A stretch of DNA of 64,000 nt from Streptomyces sp. NBC_01314 (GCF_041435215.1 NZ_CP108394.1:11160001-11224000); one strand, 5' to 3'; shown: positions 53,045 through 62,526, counted from the first letter of the stretch. Notes: generated from the letters alone by a model not told the origin. Translations and numbers: made by a program.

Positions 53045-54354
53045 AAGGCCCCGCCATCATGGCTTCCCCCCACCTTCTGCTCCTCGCCGGGATAGGCGGC
53101 CACGCCCCCCACGAGGCCCTCGACTCACTGGCCACCGTCACCGACACCGTCAGCGTCGTGTACGTGAGCGCCTGGCAGCCCTGCGACGAGGCACGCGCCG
53201 ACTGGCAGCGCCGCGGCCTGCACGGCGAGTTCCTGGAAGCCGCCGACCTGGACACGGCCGTCGAGGCGGCCACCGCCCTGCACACCCGGCTGCCGCTGAA
53301 CGGCGTGGTGACCTACTCCGAACTGCTGCTGCGCCCCCAGGCCGAGATCGCCAGCCGGCTGGGCCTGCCCGGCAACACCCCCCAGGCGGTGGGCATCGCC
53401 CAGTCCAAGGCACAACAGCGCCTCCTCTTCGCCGAACACCAGGTGCCCTCGCCCGGCTTCGAGGTCATCACCAGCGACCGGGACCTCGCGGCGGCAGCCG
53501 CACGCGTCGGGCTGCCCGGCGTGTTCAAACCGTCGCTGGGCGCGGGCAGCCAGTGCGTGCGCCTGGTGTCCACCTACTCGGAACTCATCCACGCCTTCAC
53601 GGTGGCGCGCGCCGAGAAAACAGCCTTCCTGCAGTGCGAGGACGCCTATCTGCTGGAGGAGCGGATGGAACTGGAGGCCGACGGCGACAGCGGATACGCG
53701 GCCTACTGCAGCGTGGAGTCCCTGCTCGCCGCGGGCGTCACCCACCACCTCGCCGTCTCCGACCGGCTGCCGCTGGAACACGGCTACGCCGAAGAGGGCG
53801 TCGTCCTGCCCACCCGGCTGGACGCCGCGAGCGTGCAAGCCGTCGTCGACGTCGCCGACCAGGCCATCCGGGCGATCGGGCTGACCTGCGGCGCCGTGCA
53901 CACCGAGATCGCCCTGGGCGCCGACGGCCCCCGGGTCATCGAGGTCAACGCCCGCGCCGGAGGCCCGCTGCCCACCATGTTCGAGGTGGCGGCCGACTAC
54001 GACTACGCCGCCCAGATCGGCCGCAGCGCGCTCGGCCTGCCACCCACCGCTCTCCCCGAGTTCACCCGGGCGGCACTGCTGCGGTTCCTGCCCATACCGG
54101 CCGGCCTGTGGCGGGTGGCCGCACAACGGCCCGTCGAGGACGTGCTGCGGGACTTTCCCGAACTCGTCTACCTCTCCCCCCGCTTCACCCCCGGCCAGCG
54201 GGTGAACCGGCAACGCACCCTGCACCTGGCCAGCTTCATGGTGGCCGCCCCCGACGCGCCCACGGCCCGGGCCACGGCGGCACGTGTGGAACACGCCCTG
54301 GGCATCCGGCTGGTGCCCGGCTACGGCGCGGCGACAGGAGCCGACCGTGACTGA
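53041..54354 (+). CDS. ATP-grasp ligase (carboxylate-amine ligase)
   Basis: 437 residues from ATG 53041 (overlapping the reductase stop); ATG 53059 is an alternative. Pre-ATP-grasp domain (HLLLLAGIGGHAPHEALDSL), then AKAQQRLLFAEHQVPSPGFE, the ATP-binding LPGVFKPSLGAGSQCVRLVS, the acidic EDAYLLEERMELEADGDSGY and the Mg-binding PRVIEVNARAGGPLPTMFEV. Together with the didomain enzyme this gives up to three ligation sites, enough for a short peptide or amide-linked product made without NRPS. The GTG of the MFS gene overlaps its end by eight bases. Confidence 0.9.
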   Translation: MKGPAIMASPHLLLLAGIGGHAPHEALDSLATVTDTVSVVYVSAWQPCDEARADWQRRGLHGEFLEAADLDTAVEAATALHTRLPLNGVVTYSELLLRPQAEIASRLGLPGNTPQAVGIAQSKAQQRLLFAEHQVPSPGFEVITSDRDLAAAAARVGLPGVFKPSLGAGSQCVRLVSTYSELIHAFTVARAEKTAFLQCEDAYLLEERMELEADGDSGYAAYCSVESLLAAGVTHHLAVSDRLPLEHGYAEEGVVLPTRLDAASVQAVVDVADQAIRAIGLTCGAVHTEIALGADGPRVIEVNARAGGPLPTMFEVAADYDYAAQIGRSALGLPPTALPEFTRAALLRFLPIPAGLWRVAAQRPVEDVLRDFPELVYLSPRFTPGQRVNRQRTLHLASFMVAAPDAPTARATAARVEHALGIRLVPGYGAATGADRD

Positions 54355-55573
54355 GCGCACCGCCGGGCGGCAGGCCGCGTCCCGGGCGCGCCGGTACTAC
54401 GCGGTCGGCCTGTGCGACGCGGTCGGCCTCGGCATGTACCTGTCGCTGTCGGTGCTCTTCCTGGACAGGGCGGCCGCCCTGTCCAACCAGCAGATCGGCG
54501 TGGTCCTGGGCATCTCGGGAGTGACCTCGCTGCTGGGCGCCCTGCCCATCGCCCGGGCCGCGGAACGCCACGGCATCCGCGGTGTGCTGTGCGCGCTGTT
54601 CCTCATCCGCTGCGCGGCCTTCCTCGCACTGGCCATGGTCGCCTCCTTCACCCAGGCGCTGGGCGCCGCGGCGGTGGCCGGGCTCCTCAGCCGCGGCATC
54701 GGACCGCTGATCGAGTCCGGGCTGATCAGCCGCGTCCACGGCGCCCAGGCCGTGGGCGCGCTGGCCCGCCTGCGCACCCTGCGCAACGCCGGGATGGCGG
54801 CCGGCGCGCTGCCCGCGGGCGCCGCGATCGCCGCCGACCAGACGTGGGCCTACCGGGCGGCGATGGCGGCCTCGGCCGTGCTGTTCCTGTGCTGCGCCGC
54901 GATATGCCGGGGCTTCGAGCCCGCGGCGGCGGCCCCGGCCGCCGGACAGGACACGCGGGCGGGGATCCTGCGCAACCGCGCCTTCCTGGGCATCACCGCC
55001 CTGTACGGGGCGTTCACCCTGTCGGCGCTGCTGCTGGGCATCGGGCTCCCGCTGTGGATCGTGCAGCAGACCCAGGCCCCGTCGTGGAGCGTGACCGTCA
55101 TCCAGCTGCTGAACACCGTCCTCGTCGTCGTGCTCCAGGTGCGGCTGAGCCGGGGCTCGGAACGGCTGGCGCGGGCGCGGGTGCTGATGCTGCGCGGCGG
55201 GCTGCTGTCGGGGCTCGGCGCCCTGGTGGTGCCGCTGACGATGCTGGGCGGCCGGCATCTGGACGTCGCGGTCGTCATCGCGGCCGCGGTACTGCTGTCA
55301 CTGGGGGAACTGCTGATCATCGCGGGCACGACGGGAGCGGCGCTGCTGCACATTCCCAAGGACCAGACCACCGGCCATCTCGCCGTGTTCAACCTGGGCT
55401 TCGCGATGACCACGGTGGTCGGACCGCTGCTGATCAGCACCACGGTCGGCTGGTCCTGGCAGGGCTGGGCCGGCTGGGCGGTGTTCTTCACCGCCCTGGG
55501 CCTGCTCGCCCTGCGCGTCCCCGGACCGGGCGCCCTACGGCAGCACAGGACACCGGCCACGACGCCCGCCTGA
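54347..55573 (+). CDS. Major facilitator superfamily transporter (probable product exporter)
   Basis: 408 residues, about 12 hydrophobic helices, beginning YAVGLCDAVGLGMYLSLSVL. The loop 2-3 motif is degenerate (PIARAAERHGIRGVLCALFL) and helix 5 carries LRTLRNAGMAAGALPAGAAI. Start GTG 54347. It is the last gene of the ligase operon by overlap, so export of or self-resistance to the product is its likely job. A Pro/Ala linker (GFEPAAAAPAAGQDTRAGIL) separates the two halves. Confidence 0.9.
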   Translation: MTERTAGRQAASRARRYYAVGLCDAVGLGMYLSLSVLFLDRAAALSNQQIGVVLGISGVTSLLGALPIARAAERHGIRGVLCALFLIRCAAFLALAMVASFTQALGAAAVAGLLSRGIGPLIESGLISRVHGAQAVGALARLRTLRNAGMAAGALPAGAAIAADQTWAYRAAMAASAVLFLCCAAICRGFEPAAAAPAAGQDTRAGILRNRAFLGITALYGAFTLSALLLGIGLPLWIVQQTQAPSWSVTVIQLLNTVLVVVLQVRLSRGSERLARARVLMLRGGLLSGLGALVVPLTMLGGRHLDVAVVIAAAVLLSLGELLIIAGTTGAALLHIPKDQTTGHLAVFNLGFAMTTVVGPLLISTTVGWSWQGWAGWAVFFTALGLLALRVPGPGALRQHRTPATTPA

Positions 55574-55976
55574 CGGCGCGCCGGCACCATCCGCACATCC
55601 GCACCCGGCGCCCCGGGCGCCGGCCGGGGGCGCACCGCCGCTCACACCAGATGCCCCCATTTCGCCTGCCTGCCGTCATCGTGAGCAGCGCTCGCGCCAC
55701 CCGGGCCGGCACGGCACGCCGGGCCCGCCCTCACCACGCCCCGGCCCAGACGTGTCCGGCCCCAGGCCGCCGCCGCGGACGGGGGAGCCGCGGGCGCAGT
55801 GCGTTCGCCTTTACCGGCGCCGCCGGCGCCGGTGCCCGCCGCTGATCACCCGCCTCCTGCAGCAGCCAGGGGCAGGAGCCGGCACCACACCCCGCGGCCA
55901 CACGGGCCGCCTGCCGGACCGACGAGGACGCTCCGCACCTGCCGGGCAGCAGACGTGCTCCGCACGTGCCGCACGC
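55574..55976. other. Gene-free stretch between convergent MFS and GNAT genes
   Basis: About 400 bases of extreme G+C with several short inverted repeats (for example around gcgccccgggcgccggcc near 55608), probably serving as a bidirectional terminator for the two convergent genes. No coding signal. Confidence 0.5.
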
Positions 55977-56450
55977 TCAGCGTGCCGGCGTGCCGGTACC
56001 GCTCACACAACCGGTGACGTCGACGTCGCGGGCGAAGTGCAGGGCGCAGACCCTCATGCGGCGGGCTTGGTAGAAGCGGTGGGCCGCATGATTGCTGACG
56101 CCGGAGTCGAGTTCGACGCGGCAGCAGCCGGACGACTCCGCCCGTTCCATCAGGTGGGAGAGCAGACGGGCCCCCACGCCGGCGCCGCGCAGGGCCGCGC
56201 CGGTGACGAGGTCGTCGACGAAGAGCACCCGGCCGCGGCTGGTGGCCAGCACCCGGTGCGTGGCCACCGCCGCGCAGCGGCCCTCCTCGTCGTAGGCGGC
56301 GGTGAAGACGAGCCCCTGCTCGTGGGCCTCGGCCGCGAACCGGTCGAACGCGGCGTCGCCCAGCGCGGGCCGCAGCGCCTGTATCAACGGCCTCACGTGC
56401 AGGGCCATCCGACGCTCGCCCGGCATCACATCGCTCCAGGTGAGTGACAT
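55977..56450 (-). CDS. GNAT family N-acetyltransferase
   Basis: 157 residues. The acetyl-CoA-binding block is FVDDLVTGAALRGAGVGARL (followed by LSHLMERAE) and the C-terminal strand/helix is RVELDSGVSNHAAHRFYQAR. An N-terminal helix reads HVRPLIQALRPALGDAAFDR. It could acetylate the product for self-resistance or be a tailoring step, as neither is distinguishable. ATG 56450 is used; ATG 56459 is possible. It is divergent from the quinone-reductase-like gene. Confidence 0.85.
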   Translation of the reverse strand: MSLTWSDVMPGERRMALHVRPLIQALRPALGDAAFDRFAAEAHEQGLVFTAAYDEEGRCAAVATHRVLATSRGRVLFVDDLVTGAALRGAGVGARLLSHLMERAESSGCCRVELDSGVSNHAAHRFYQARRMRVCALHFARDVDVTGCVSGTGTPAR

Positions 56451-56607
56451 GCCGGGCATCGTAGGCGCGCTCGAGCCCCCGGGCGGGCGCGAGTTGACAC
56501 ACCGGCAGGGCCGACCTGACACACCACCACGCCGACCTGACGGACAGCGCCCCGTGTTGGCGGCCGGCCCCCGCCGCACCGCCGCGGCGGTGCCAGACTC
56601 GCCGACC

Positions 56608-57585
56608 ATGCGTGCCGCCTACATAACCCGACTCGGCTCCCCGGACGTCATCCGTCACGGCGAGCTGCCGCAGCCTGCCCCCGGCCCCCACGACGTGCTG
56701 GTCGACGTCGAGGTGAGCGCCGTCAACCACGTCGACACCTTCGTGCGTTCGGGTGCCTGGCGCACCCCTTTGGAGTTCCCCTTCGTCATCGGCCGCGACC
56801 TGGTGGGGACGGTGGCCTCGGCCGGCCCCGGCACCACGGGGTTCCGCACCGGCGACGCGGTCTGGTGCAACAGCCTGGGCCACGACGGCCGGCAGGGGGC
56901 CGCCGCCGAACAGGTGGTGGTGCCCGCCGACCGGCTCTACCACCTGCCCGGCAACGTCGACGCGGTCGACGCGGTGGCGCTGGCCCACCCGGCCGCGACG
57001 GCGCACCTGGCCCTGTTCACCCACGGAGGCCTGCGCGCCGGCGAGAGCGTCGCCGTGCTGGGCGCCGGCGGCAACGTGGGCAGCGCGCTGGTCGTGATGG
57101 CCGCCCGGGCCGGAGCCCGGGTGATCGCCGTCGCCTCCGGGCGCGACGAGGCGTATGTGCGCTCCCTGGGCGCCGAACACGTCGTCGACTACCGCTCCCA
57201 CGACGTCGCCGCCCAGATCCGCGCCGCCGCACCCCACGGCGTGGACGTCTACCTCGACACCTCCGGCCGCAACGACCTCGACGCCGCGGTGGACCTGCTG
57301 GCGAGCCGGGGCCGGATCGTGCTCATGGCGGGACTGCGCACCCGCCCGGTGCTGCCCGTGGGACCCCTGTACCTGATGGACCGCTCCGTGCGCGGGTTCG
57401 CCATCTCGCACGCGGACACCGCCCACCTCGCCGACGCGGCATCCGGCATCAACACTCTGCTGGCAGCCGGCCTGCTGCGGCCGCGCGCCACCGAGGTACT
57501 GCCGCTGGACAAGGCGGCCGAGGCCCACCGCCGTCTGGACGAGGGCAGCGTGCACGGCAAGCTGGTGCTGCGCATCCGCGACTGA
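56608..57585 (+). CDS. Quinone oxidoreductase-like (zinc-less MDR) NADPH reductase
   Basis: 325 residues. GroES-like part (MRAAYITRLGSPDVIRHGEL, VSAVNHVDTFVRSGAWRTPL, IGRDLVGTVASAGPGTTGF) without the Zn-site Cys/His set. The Rossmann part has ESVAVLGAGGNVGSALVVMA and IAVASGRDEAYVRSLGAEHV. This is the quinone reductase/crotonyl-reductase-like branch of medium-chain reductases. A double-bond or quinone reduction in the pathway is possible. Located just outside the overlapping operons, so membership in the cluster is likely but not certain. Confidence 0.88.
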   Translation: MRAAYITRLGSPDVIRHGELPQPAPGPHDVLVDVEVSAVNHVDTFVRSGAWRTPLEFPFVIGRDLVGTVASAGPGTTGFRTGDAVWCNSLGHDGRQGAAAEQVVVPADRLYHLPGNVDAVDAVALAHPAATAHLALFTHGGLRAGESVAVLGAGGNVGSALVVMAARAGARVIAVASGRDEAYVRSLGAEHVVDYRSHDVAAQIRAAAPHGVDVYLDTSGRNDLDAAVDLLASRGRIVLMAGLRTRPVLPVGPLYLMDRSVRGFAISHADTAHLADAASGINTLLAAGLLRPRATEVLPLDKAAEAHRRLDEGSVHGKLVLRIRD

Positions 57586-57650
57586 GCCGTTACTCAGAGC
57601 CTCAGCGGCTCTCAGCATTCCGGGCATTCCGGCCCGGAAGGTCCGTCTCG

Positions 57651-59105
57651 TCACCAGAGCGTGAGGGCTTCGGTTTGAGTACGGTCTCTCGCTTCCTTCC
57701 GCCGCTGGTGCGGCAGGGTTGCGCCACCTGCCCGCCCCGCACCCGTCTTGCGGCGGGGGCGGGTGGCGCGGGTCTTCTGGTCGGCTCCACGAGGCTTCGA
57801 CACCGCCGGGGCGGTGTCCTGGTCTCCGGCCACTCCGGTACCAGTCGTGCAGGCTGCCGCGAGGGCGGCGAGGTTGAGTGCGGCGTTGTCGTCCCGGTCG
57901 AGGACCAGGCCGCAGGCGTCGCATTCGAAGGTCCGGATGTGCAGCGGCAGTTTGGCTTTCACTACACCGCACCCGGAACAGGTCTTGGAGGAGGGGTACC
58001 AGCGGTCGGCGGCCAGGATGCGGCAGCCGTGGCGCTGCGTTTTGTAGGTGAGCTGGCGGCGGATCTCACCGAATCCGGCGTCGGCGATCCTGCGCGCGAG
58101 ACGCCGGTTGCGGAGCATCCCGGCGACGTTGAGGTCCTCGACGACGACGGTGCCGTACTCGGCCGCCACGCTCGTGGTGAGCTTGTGCAGGGCGTCTTCG
58201 CGGAGGTTCGCGACCCGGTGATGCATCTTGTTGCGGACGGCGTTGGCCTTCTCCCACCGCTTCGACGGCTTCTGCCCGGTCCTGCGGTCGGGGCCCCGGC
58301 GGCGGGACACGACGCGGGACGCGCGGCGCAGCTGCTTACGCGCCCGGTCGTAGTGCCCGGGGTTGGGCACGGTGCGGATCTCGCCGGAGCTGTCGGCCAT
58401 CACCGCGAGGGTCTTCACCCCGAGGTCGATACCGACCGCTGCACCGGGCCGGGCGACGCGTTCGAGGTCGCGCTTGGCCTCGGCCTGGAAGGAGACGAAC
58501 CAGCGTCCGCGCTCGTGCCGCACGGTCGCGGACAGGATCCGCGCCGTCCCGGCCTGGACGCGGGTGAGGAGCTTCACCGTGGGCTCGTGGGTGCGGATCG
58601 TGCCCAGCCTCGGCAGCGTCACGTGCCGGCCGTCGGCGTCCACGCGGATCGCGCCGGTCGTGAACCGGCAGGACAGACGCGCCTTCCGCTTCGACTTGAA
58701 CCGGGGCATGCCCATCGCACGGCCACGGCGCCTGCCCTGCTTCGACTTCGCGTAGTTGTCGAACGCGGCGGCAGCGTTCGCCAGCCCGGTGGAGTACGCC
58801 TCCTTGGAGTTCTCCTCCCACCACCCGGCGAACCTGGGGTCGGTGTGCTTGGTCTCGTTGAACGCCTTCCGCAGGGCGGGCAGCGACCACGGCCGCCACT
58901 GCGTCAGCTCCGCCTCGGGAATCCCGTAGGACTCCTCCGCGCGGCGCTGCCACCACGACGCCTCGACCCAGCCGACAGCCCAGTTGTACGCGGCCCGCGC
59001 AGCACCGCAGTGCGAGCGCAACGCGCGCTCCTGGGCGGCGTTCGGGCCCAGGGCGAAGCGGAACGCCTGCACCACGAACCCGGGCTGCGGCTGGAACTTC
59101 TTCAC
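57651..59105 (-). CDS. tnpB: TnpB of IS607-family element, RNA-guided endonuclease
   Basis: 484 residues. The RuvC acids are in AAVGIDLGVKTLAVMADSSG, VVVEDLNVAGMLRNRRLARR and VLDRDDNAALNLAALAAAC. The zinc ribbon reads SKTCSGCGVVKAKLPLHIRT, FECDACG. The N-terminal part is VVQAFRFALGPNAAQERALR, SHCGAARAAYNWAVGWVEAS. GTG 59105 overlaps the tnpA stop. It is complete and unlike the TnpB at 45 kb (different family branch). The C-terminal basic tail is about 55 residues. Confidence 0.92.
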   Translation of the reverse strand: MKKFQPQPGFVVQAFRFALGPNAAQERALRSHCGAARAAYNWAVGWVEASWWQRRAEESYGIPEAELTQWRPWSLPALRKAFNETKHTDPRFAGWWEENSKEAYSTGLANAAAAFDNYAKSKQGRRRGRAMGMPRFKSKRKARLSCRFTTGAIRVDADGRHVTLPRLGTIRTHEPTVKLLTRVQAGTARILSATVRHERGRWFVSFQAEAKRDLERVARPGAAVGIDLGVKTLAVMADSSGEIRTVPNPGHYDRARKQLRRASRVVSRRRGPDRRTGQKPSKRWEKANAVRNKMHHRVANLREDALHKLTTSVAAEYGTVVVEDLNVAGMLRNRRLARRIADAGFGEIRRQLTYKTQRHGCRILAADRWYPSSKTCSGCGVVKAKLPLHIRTFECDACGLVLDRDDNAALNLAALAAACTTGTGVAGDQDTAPAVSKPRGADQKTRATRPRRKTGAGRAGGATLPHQRRKEARDRTQTEALTLW

Positions 59106-59677
59106 TCGGCGGCCTCGCCGGTCGCTACGGCCACCGCGCGGGCGGCCCGGTTCTTCGCCGCCCGCCGCCCGTACAGGCGCACGCACATCGACGTCAGCAC
59201 CTCGGTGATGTCCCGCACCAGGTCATCGGCGGTCTCGGCGGGGTCGAGGACGACCAGACGCCGCCCGGACGCCGACAGGACGGCCTCCAGGTGCTCGGCG
59301 CCGAACCGGGACAGCCGGTCACGGTGCTCGACCACGATCACCGCGGCCTGCGGGTCGGACAGCAGCCGGTGCAGCTTGCGGCGCCGCCCATTCAGCCCCG
59401 AGCCGACCTCGGTCACGACTTCCGCAACCGGCAGGCCAAGACCAGTGGCCCCCTGGACCACACGGGCCACCTGCCGGTCAAGGTCCGGCTCCTGGTCCGC
59501 CGACGAGACCCGGCAGTACGCCACGACCCGGCCGGATGCCTCCGAGGTGGGCTCGTCGACCAGCCACGTTCCGGATGGCGTCTGGCGCACAGGGACCGGC
59601 ATACGGCCCTCTTTCGCCCACGCCCACGCGGTCTGGTAATGCACGCCGTTGCGTGCCGCCCACTCGGAAAGCTTCAC
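59102..59677 (-). CDS. tnpA: IS607-family serine recombinase (TnpA)
   Basis: 191 residues. An N-terminal MerR-like helix-turn-helix (LSEWAARNGVHYQTAWAWAK) is followed by a serine-recombinase catalytic domain with the nucleophile in VVAYCRVSSADQEPDLDRQV and the conserved VIVVEHRDRLSRFGAEHLEA. This is the reverse domain order typical of IS607 transposases. It starts with GTG 59677. Complete. Confidence 0.93.
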   Translation of the reverse strand: MKLSEWAARNGVHYQTAWAWAKEGRMPVPVRQTPSGTWLVDEPTSEASGRVVAYCRVSSADQEPDLDRQVARVVQGATGLGLPVAEVVTEVGSGLNGRRRKLHRLLSDPQAAVIVVEHRDRLSRFGAEHLEAVLSASGRRLVVLDPAETADDLVRDITEVLTSMCVRLYGRRAAKNRAARAVAVATGEAAE

Positions 59678-59700
59678 GCGATCAAGATAGTAGATGAGAA

Positions 59701-60149
59701 AGGCTGAGATTTACCGATGAATCACGCAACAGTTGTTAGCACCACCGCACGACACCCCCCTCCGCACCTCACCCGGCCGAGCGCCCTGCGCCCCGCTCCA
59801 CGGACCGAGCTTCCGCCGCACCCCGGCCGCACGGCGAACCCCCTGCGCACCCCATCGGACCGAACCCGTCCCGCGCCCCACCGGACCGAGCCTCCGCCGC
59901 ACCCCACCGGATCGAGCCCGCCCCGCTCCACAGTTCGAGCCCGCCGCGCCCCCGGACCGAACCCGCACCGCTGCGACGCGCGGGCGAATGCACCCCCGCT
60001 CCGGCCGGAAACGGCACCGCGGTGGGAAATGCCCGGCGATTCGGCAATTCGGCGATCGGCTTCGCCCGCACGGATGTCACGTGTCGAACCTGACGGACCC
60101 CGGACCGCTTGATTGCTCCCCTTCCTCGGCCATCGGCAGGATTGCCGCC
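59701..60149. repeat. Gene-free stretch with degenerate Pro/Arg-coding-like repeats
   Basis: From about 59760 to 59965 a loose repeat of gcaccccaccggaccgagc-like units (20-29 bases) occurs six to eight times. Open frames on all strands are by-products of this bias. The SRPBCC gene promoter must lie in the last 150 bases; no box was recognised. Confidence 0.5.
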
Positions 60150-60704
60150 ATGACAGTCACCAGCGAAAGCGTCATCGACCAGTCCCCCCTTTTCGAACTC
60201 GACGCCCGTATTCGTATTTCGGCGAGTCCGGCCGAGATCTACTCCGTCGTCAGTGATCTGACCCGCAGCAAGGAGTGGAGCCCGGAGTGCATGGGCGGGC
60301 AGTGGACCCACGGCGAGCCCTCGGCCGTCGGCTCGGTCTTCCGCGGCGAGAACCTGCGCAGCCAGGACGTGGTCGGCTGGGCGCCGCTCGTGCGCGGCAC
60401 CTGGTACACCGAGTCCCGCGTGGTGGCCGCCGAACCCGGCCGGACCTTCCGCTGGATGATGCTCACCCACGCCCGCGAGGACCAGGAGTCGATCTGGGGC
60501 TTCGACGTCCAGGACGCCGGCGAGGGCACCTCCTGGCTCGTCCACCACTTCCGGATGGGCAGGGCCACCGCCGGAATCCACAAGATCGTCGCCGGCCTCG
60601 ACGAGGACACCCGGAAGCGGTTCGTCGACGACTGGACCGCCAAGCTCGAACAGGACCTCGACGACACGCTCGCCCGTATCAAGGACGTCATCGAGAAGAA
60701 CTGA
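60150..60704 (+). CDS. SRPBCC-family (START-like) protein, polyketide cyclase/dehydrase type
   Basis: 184 residues. The helix-grip fold pattern is LDARIRISASPAEIYSVVSD, LTRSKEWSPECMGGQWTHGE, PSAVGSVFRGENLR, RVVAAEPGRTFRWMMLTHAR and a long C-terminal helix (DEDTRKRFVDDWTAKLEQDL). Such proteins bind hydrophobic small molecules and act as cyclases, aromatases or carriers. ATG 60150. It starts a second plus-strand group with the AMP ligase about 100 bases downstream. Confidence 0.85.
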   Translation: MTVTSESVIDQSPLFELDARIRISASPAEIYSVVSDLTRSKEWSPECMGGQWTHGEPSAVGSVFRGENLRSQDVVGWAPLVRGTWYTESRVVAAEPGRTFRWMMLTHAREDQESIWGFDVQDAGEGTSWLVHHFRMGRATAGIHKIVAGLDEDTRKRFVDDWTAKLEQDLDDTLARIKDVIEKN

Positions 60705-60810
60705 CACAAACGAACGGCGCGCGGCCCTCACCCGCCCGCAAACCAGTCAGCTGTGAAACAGAGCACCCCCCCTTTCAGGAATCCGCAGCCATGGACGAGA
60801 GATCGGTTAC

Positions 60811-62379
60811 ATGTTTCTCCAACGAATAGGAAGCAAGGGAATCCGGCTGGGCACGCTGTTCGACCGAGCGGCGGCCCGCCATCCGGCGAATTTCGTGATT
60901 CTCGACCACGACCTGGACATCGCCCCCAGGCTCGGCCGGCGCGTGACACTGACCGAACTGGCCGACCTGGTGGACGACTTCGCCGCCCGGCTGTGGTCGG
61001 TCAAGGTACGCCCCGGGGACCACGTCGTGGTGCACAAGAGCGACAACTTCGACATCTCCTTGCTCGCCTGCGCCATCGCCCGGACCGGCGCCATCCCGGT
61101 CCTGCTGTCCCCGAAACTCGACGGGGCCACGGTCGCCGAACTGCTGCGCCGCGTGGGCCGGCCCTTCCTCGTCACCGACCAGGACAAACTCCAGGCCGAC
61201 CTGCCCGCCGAGGTCTTCGGCCTGTCCCGCACCGTGCTGCTCGCCTCCGGCGAGCACGAGCAGGCCACCTCCTTCGCCTCGCTGGCCGGCGTCGAACGCG
61301 TGCCCGCGGTGGCCATGCCGATCGACCACCCCACCCTCATCACCCACACCTCCGGCACCACCGGCACACCGAAGCTGGCCGTGCACACCGCCATGAGCTT
61401 CGAGTCCCGCTACCGCCCGCAGGCCACCGTCGTGGCCACCACGGTGCGCCGCAGCGAACCCGTCGCGATCCACGTGTCGTTCGTGCACTCACGGATGTTC
61501 ACGGCGATGCCCATCTCCATCCTGCAGGGCCACCCGCTCATCATCCTCAGGGACGACGACCCCCAGACCGTCGGCGAGCTGTTCACCCAGATCCCGCCCG
61601 GCTTCATCGAGGCCCACCCCAACACCTTCCTGCGCTGGGAGGAACTGGCCGACGACCCGCGCGGCCCGCTGGCGAACGTGAAGTACTTCTCCAGCACCTT
61701 CGACGCCATCCACCCGCGCACCGTCAACACCCTGCTGAAGGCCTCCCGCCGCAGGGGACGGCGCTTCGCCCAGGCCTACGGACAGAGCGAGGTCGGCCCG
61801 ATCGCGGCGCGCACCTACTCCCTCAAGGACGGCGCCGACTTCAACGGCCGCTGCGTCGGCGTCCCGTTCCCGGGGATGACCGGGGTGCGCGTCGTCAGCC
61901 GCGACGGTGCCCCGGTCACCAAGGACAACCCCGGCTTCATCGAGGTCAGGAGCGACGGACGGATCGTCACCTACCTGGGCGAGCACCAGCGCTGGCAGCA
62001 GCAGGTCAACGACGGCTGGTGGCGCATGGGCGACGTCGGCTACCGCACCAGGTTCGGCTGCCTGCACCTGCTGGACCGCGAGGTCGACGAGATCCCCGGC
62101 GTGCAGTCCACCCTGGAGATCGAGGACAAGCTGTTCACCCGGCTGCCCGAACTCATCGAGGTCATCATCATCGCGGGCCCCGACGGACGCGCGGTGCCGG
62201 TGGTGTGCACCCGCAACGACGTGCCGCTGGACGAACTGTCCTGGAAGAGCGCCGTGGTGGACCTGCCGGCCCTCGCCGACCCGGTCCAGTGGCGTCTCGA
62301 GGACCTCCCGCAGACCGCCACCACCAAGATCAAGCGCCTGGAGCTGGCCCGCCTGCTGGCGGCAGGCACCGCCGGCTAG
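60811..62379 (+). CDS. AMP-forming acyl ligase (ANL superfamily)
   Basis: 522 residues. The P-loop-like A3 motif is LITHTSGTTGTPKLAVHTA, A5 is RFAQAYGQSEVGPIAARTY, and A7/A8 equivalents are DGWWRMGDVGYRTRFGCLHL, LDREVDEIPGVQSTLEIEDK. The C-terminal Lys is in TATTKIKRLELARLL. It activates a carboxylate as acyl-AMP, perhaps for CoA or direct amide formation. The substrate specificity pocket cannot be read. Reading past the active-site His region (IHVSFVHSRMFTAMPISILQ) shows no carrier domain fused. Confidence 0.9.
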   Translation: MFLQRIGSKGIRLGTLFDRAAARHPANFVILDHDLDIAPRLGRRVTLTELADLVDDFAARLWSVKVRPGDHVVVHKSDNFDISLLACAIARTGAIPVLLSPKLDGATVAELLRRVGRPFLVTDQDKLQADLPAEVFGLSRTVLLASGEHEQATSFASLAGVERVPAVAMPIDHPTLITHTSGTTGTPKLAVHTAMSFESRYRPQATVVATTVRRSEPVAIHVSFVHSRMFTAMPISILQGHPLIILRDDDPQTVGELFTQIPPGFIEAHPNTFLRWEELADDPRGPLANVKYFSSTFDAIHPRTVNTLLKASRRRGRRFAQAYGQSEVGPIAARTYSLKDGADFNGRCVGVPFPGMTGVRVVSRDGAPVTKDNPGFIEVRSDGRIVTYLGEHQRWQQQVNDGWWRMGDVGYRTRFGCLHLLDREVDEIPGVQSTLEIEDKLFTRLPELIEVIIIAGPDGRAVPVVCTRNDVPLDELSWKSAVVDLPALADPVQWRLEDLPQTATTKIKRLELARLLAAGTAG

Positions 62380-62467
62380 CACCCGCCCGAAAACGTCCCG
62401 GCCCCCGGGGCCCCGACGGCCCGCACCCCTCATCAAGGCCCCCGGCATCCCGCTTCCCTGTCCGCGA

Positions 62468-62496
62468 CCGGCGGCCGGTCCCCTTCCGGCCGCCGG
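62468..62496 (+). terminator. Hairpin between AMP ligase and FAD-protein genes
   Basis: A perfect stem, ccggcggccgg-N7-ccggccgccgg, 90 bases after the ligase stop and 30 bases before the next ATG. It may be an attenuator or a partial terminator, because the two genes are codirectional. Confidence 0.5.
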
Positions 62497-62526
62497 CCGC
62501 CCCTGCCCAGAAACGGAGTTGTCCCC

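Larger units (their letters stand above)
57590..59700 (-). mobile_element. IS607-family element (tnpA serine recombinase + tnpB)
   Basis: Both genes are intact and overlap by four bases (GTGA). The sequence past the tnpB stop (57590-57650) holds two stem-loops (gagcctcagcggctc and ccgggcattccggcccgg), where the guide RNA of IS607 TnpB proteins is expected. Element ends were not resolved. Confidence 0.8.
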
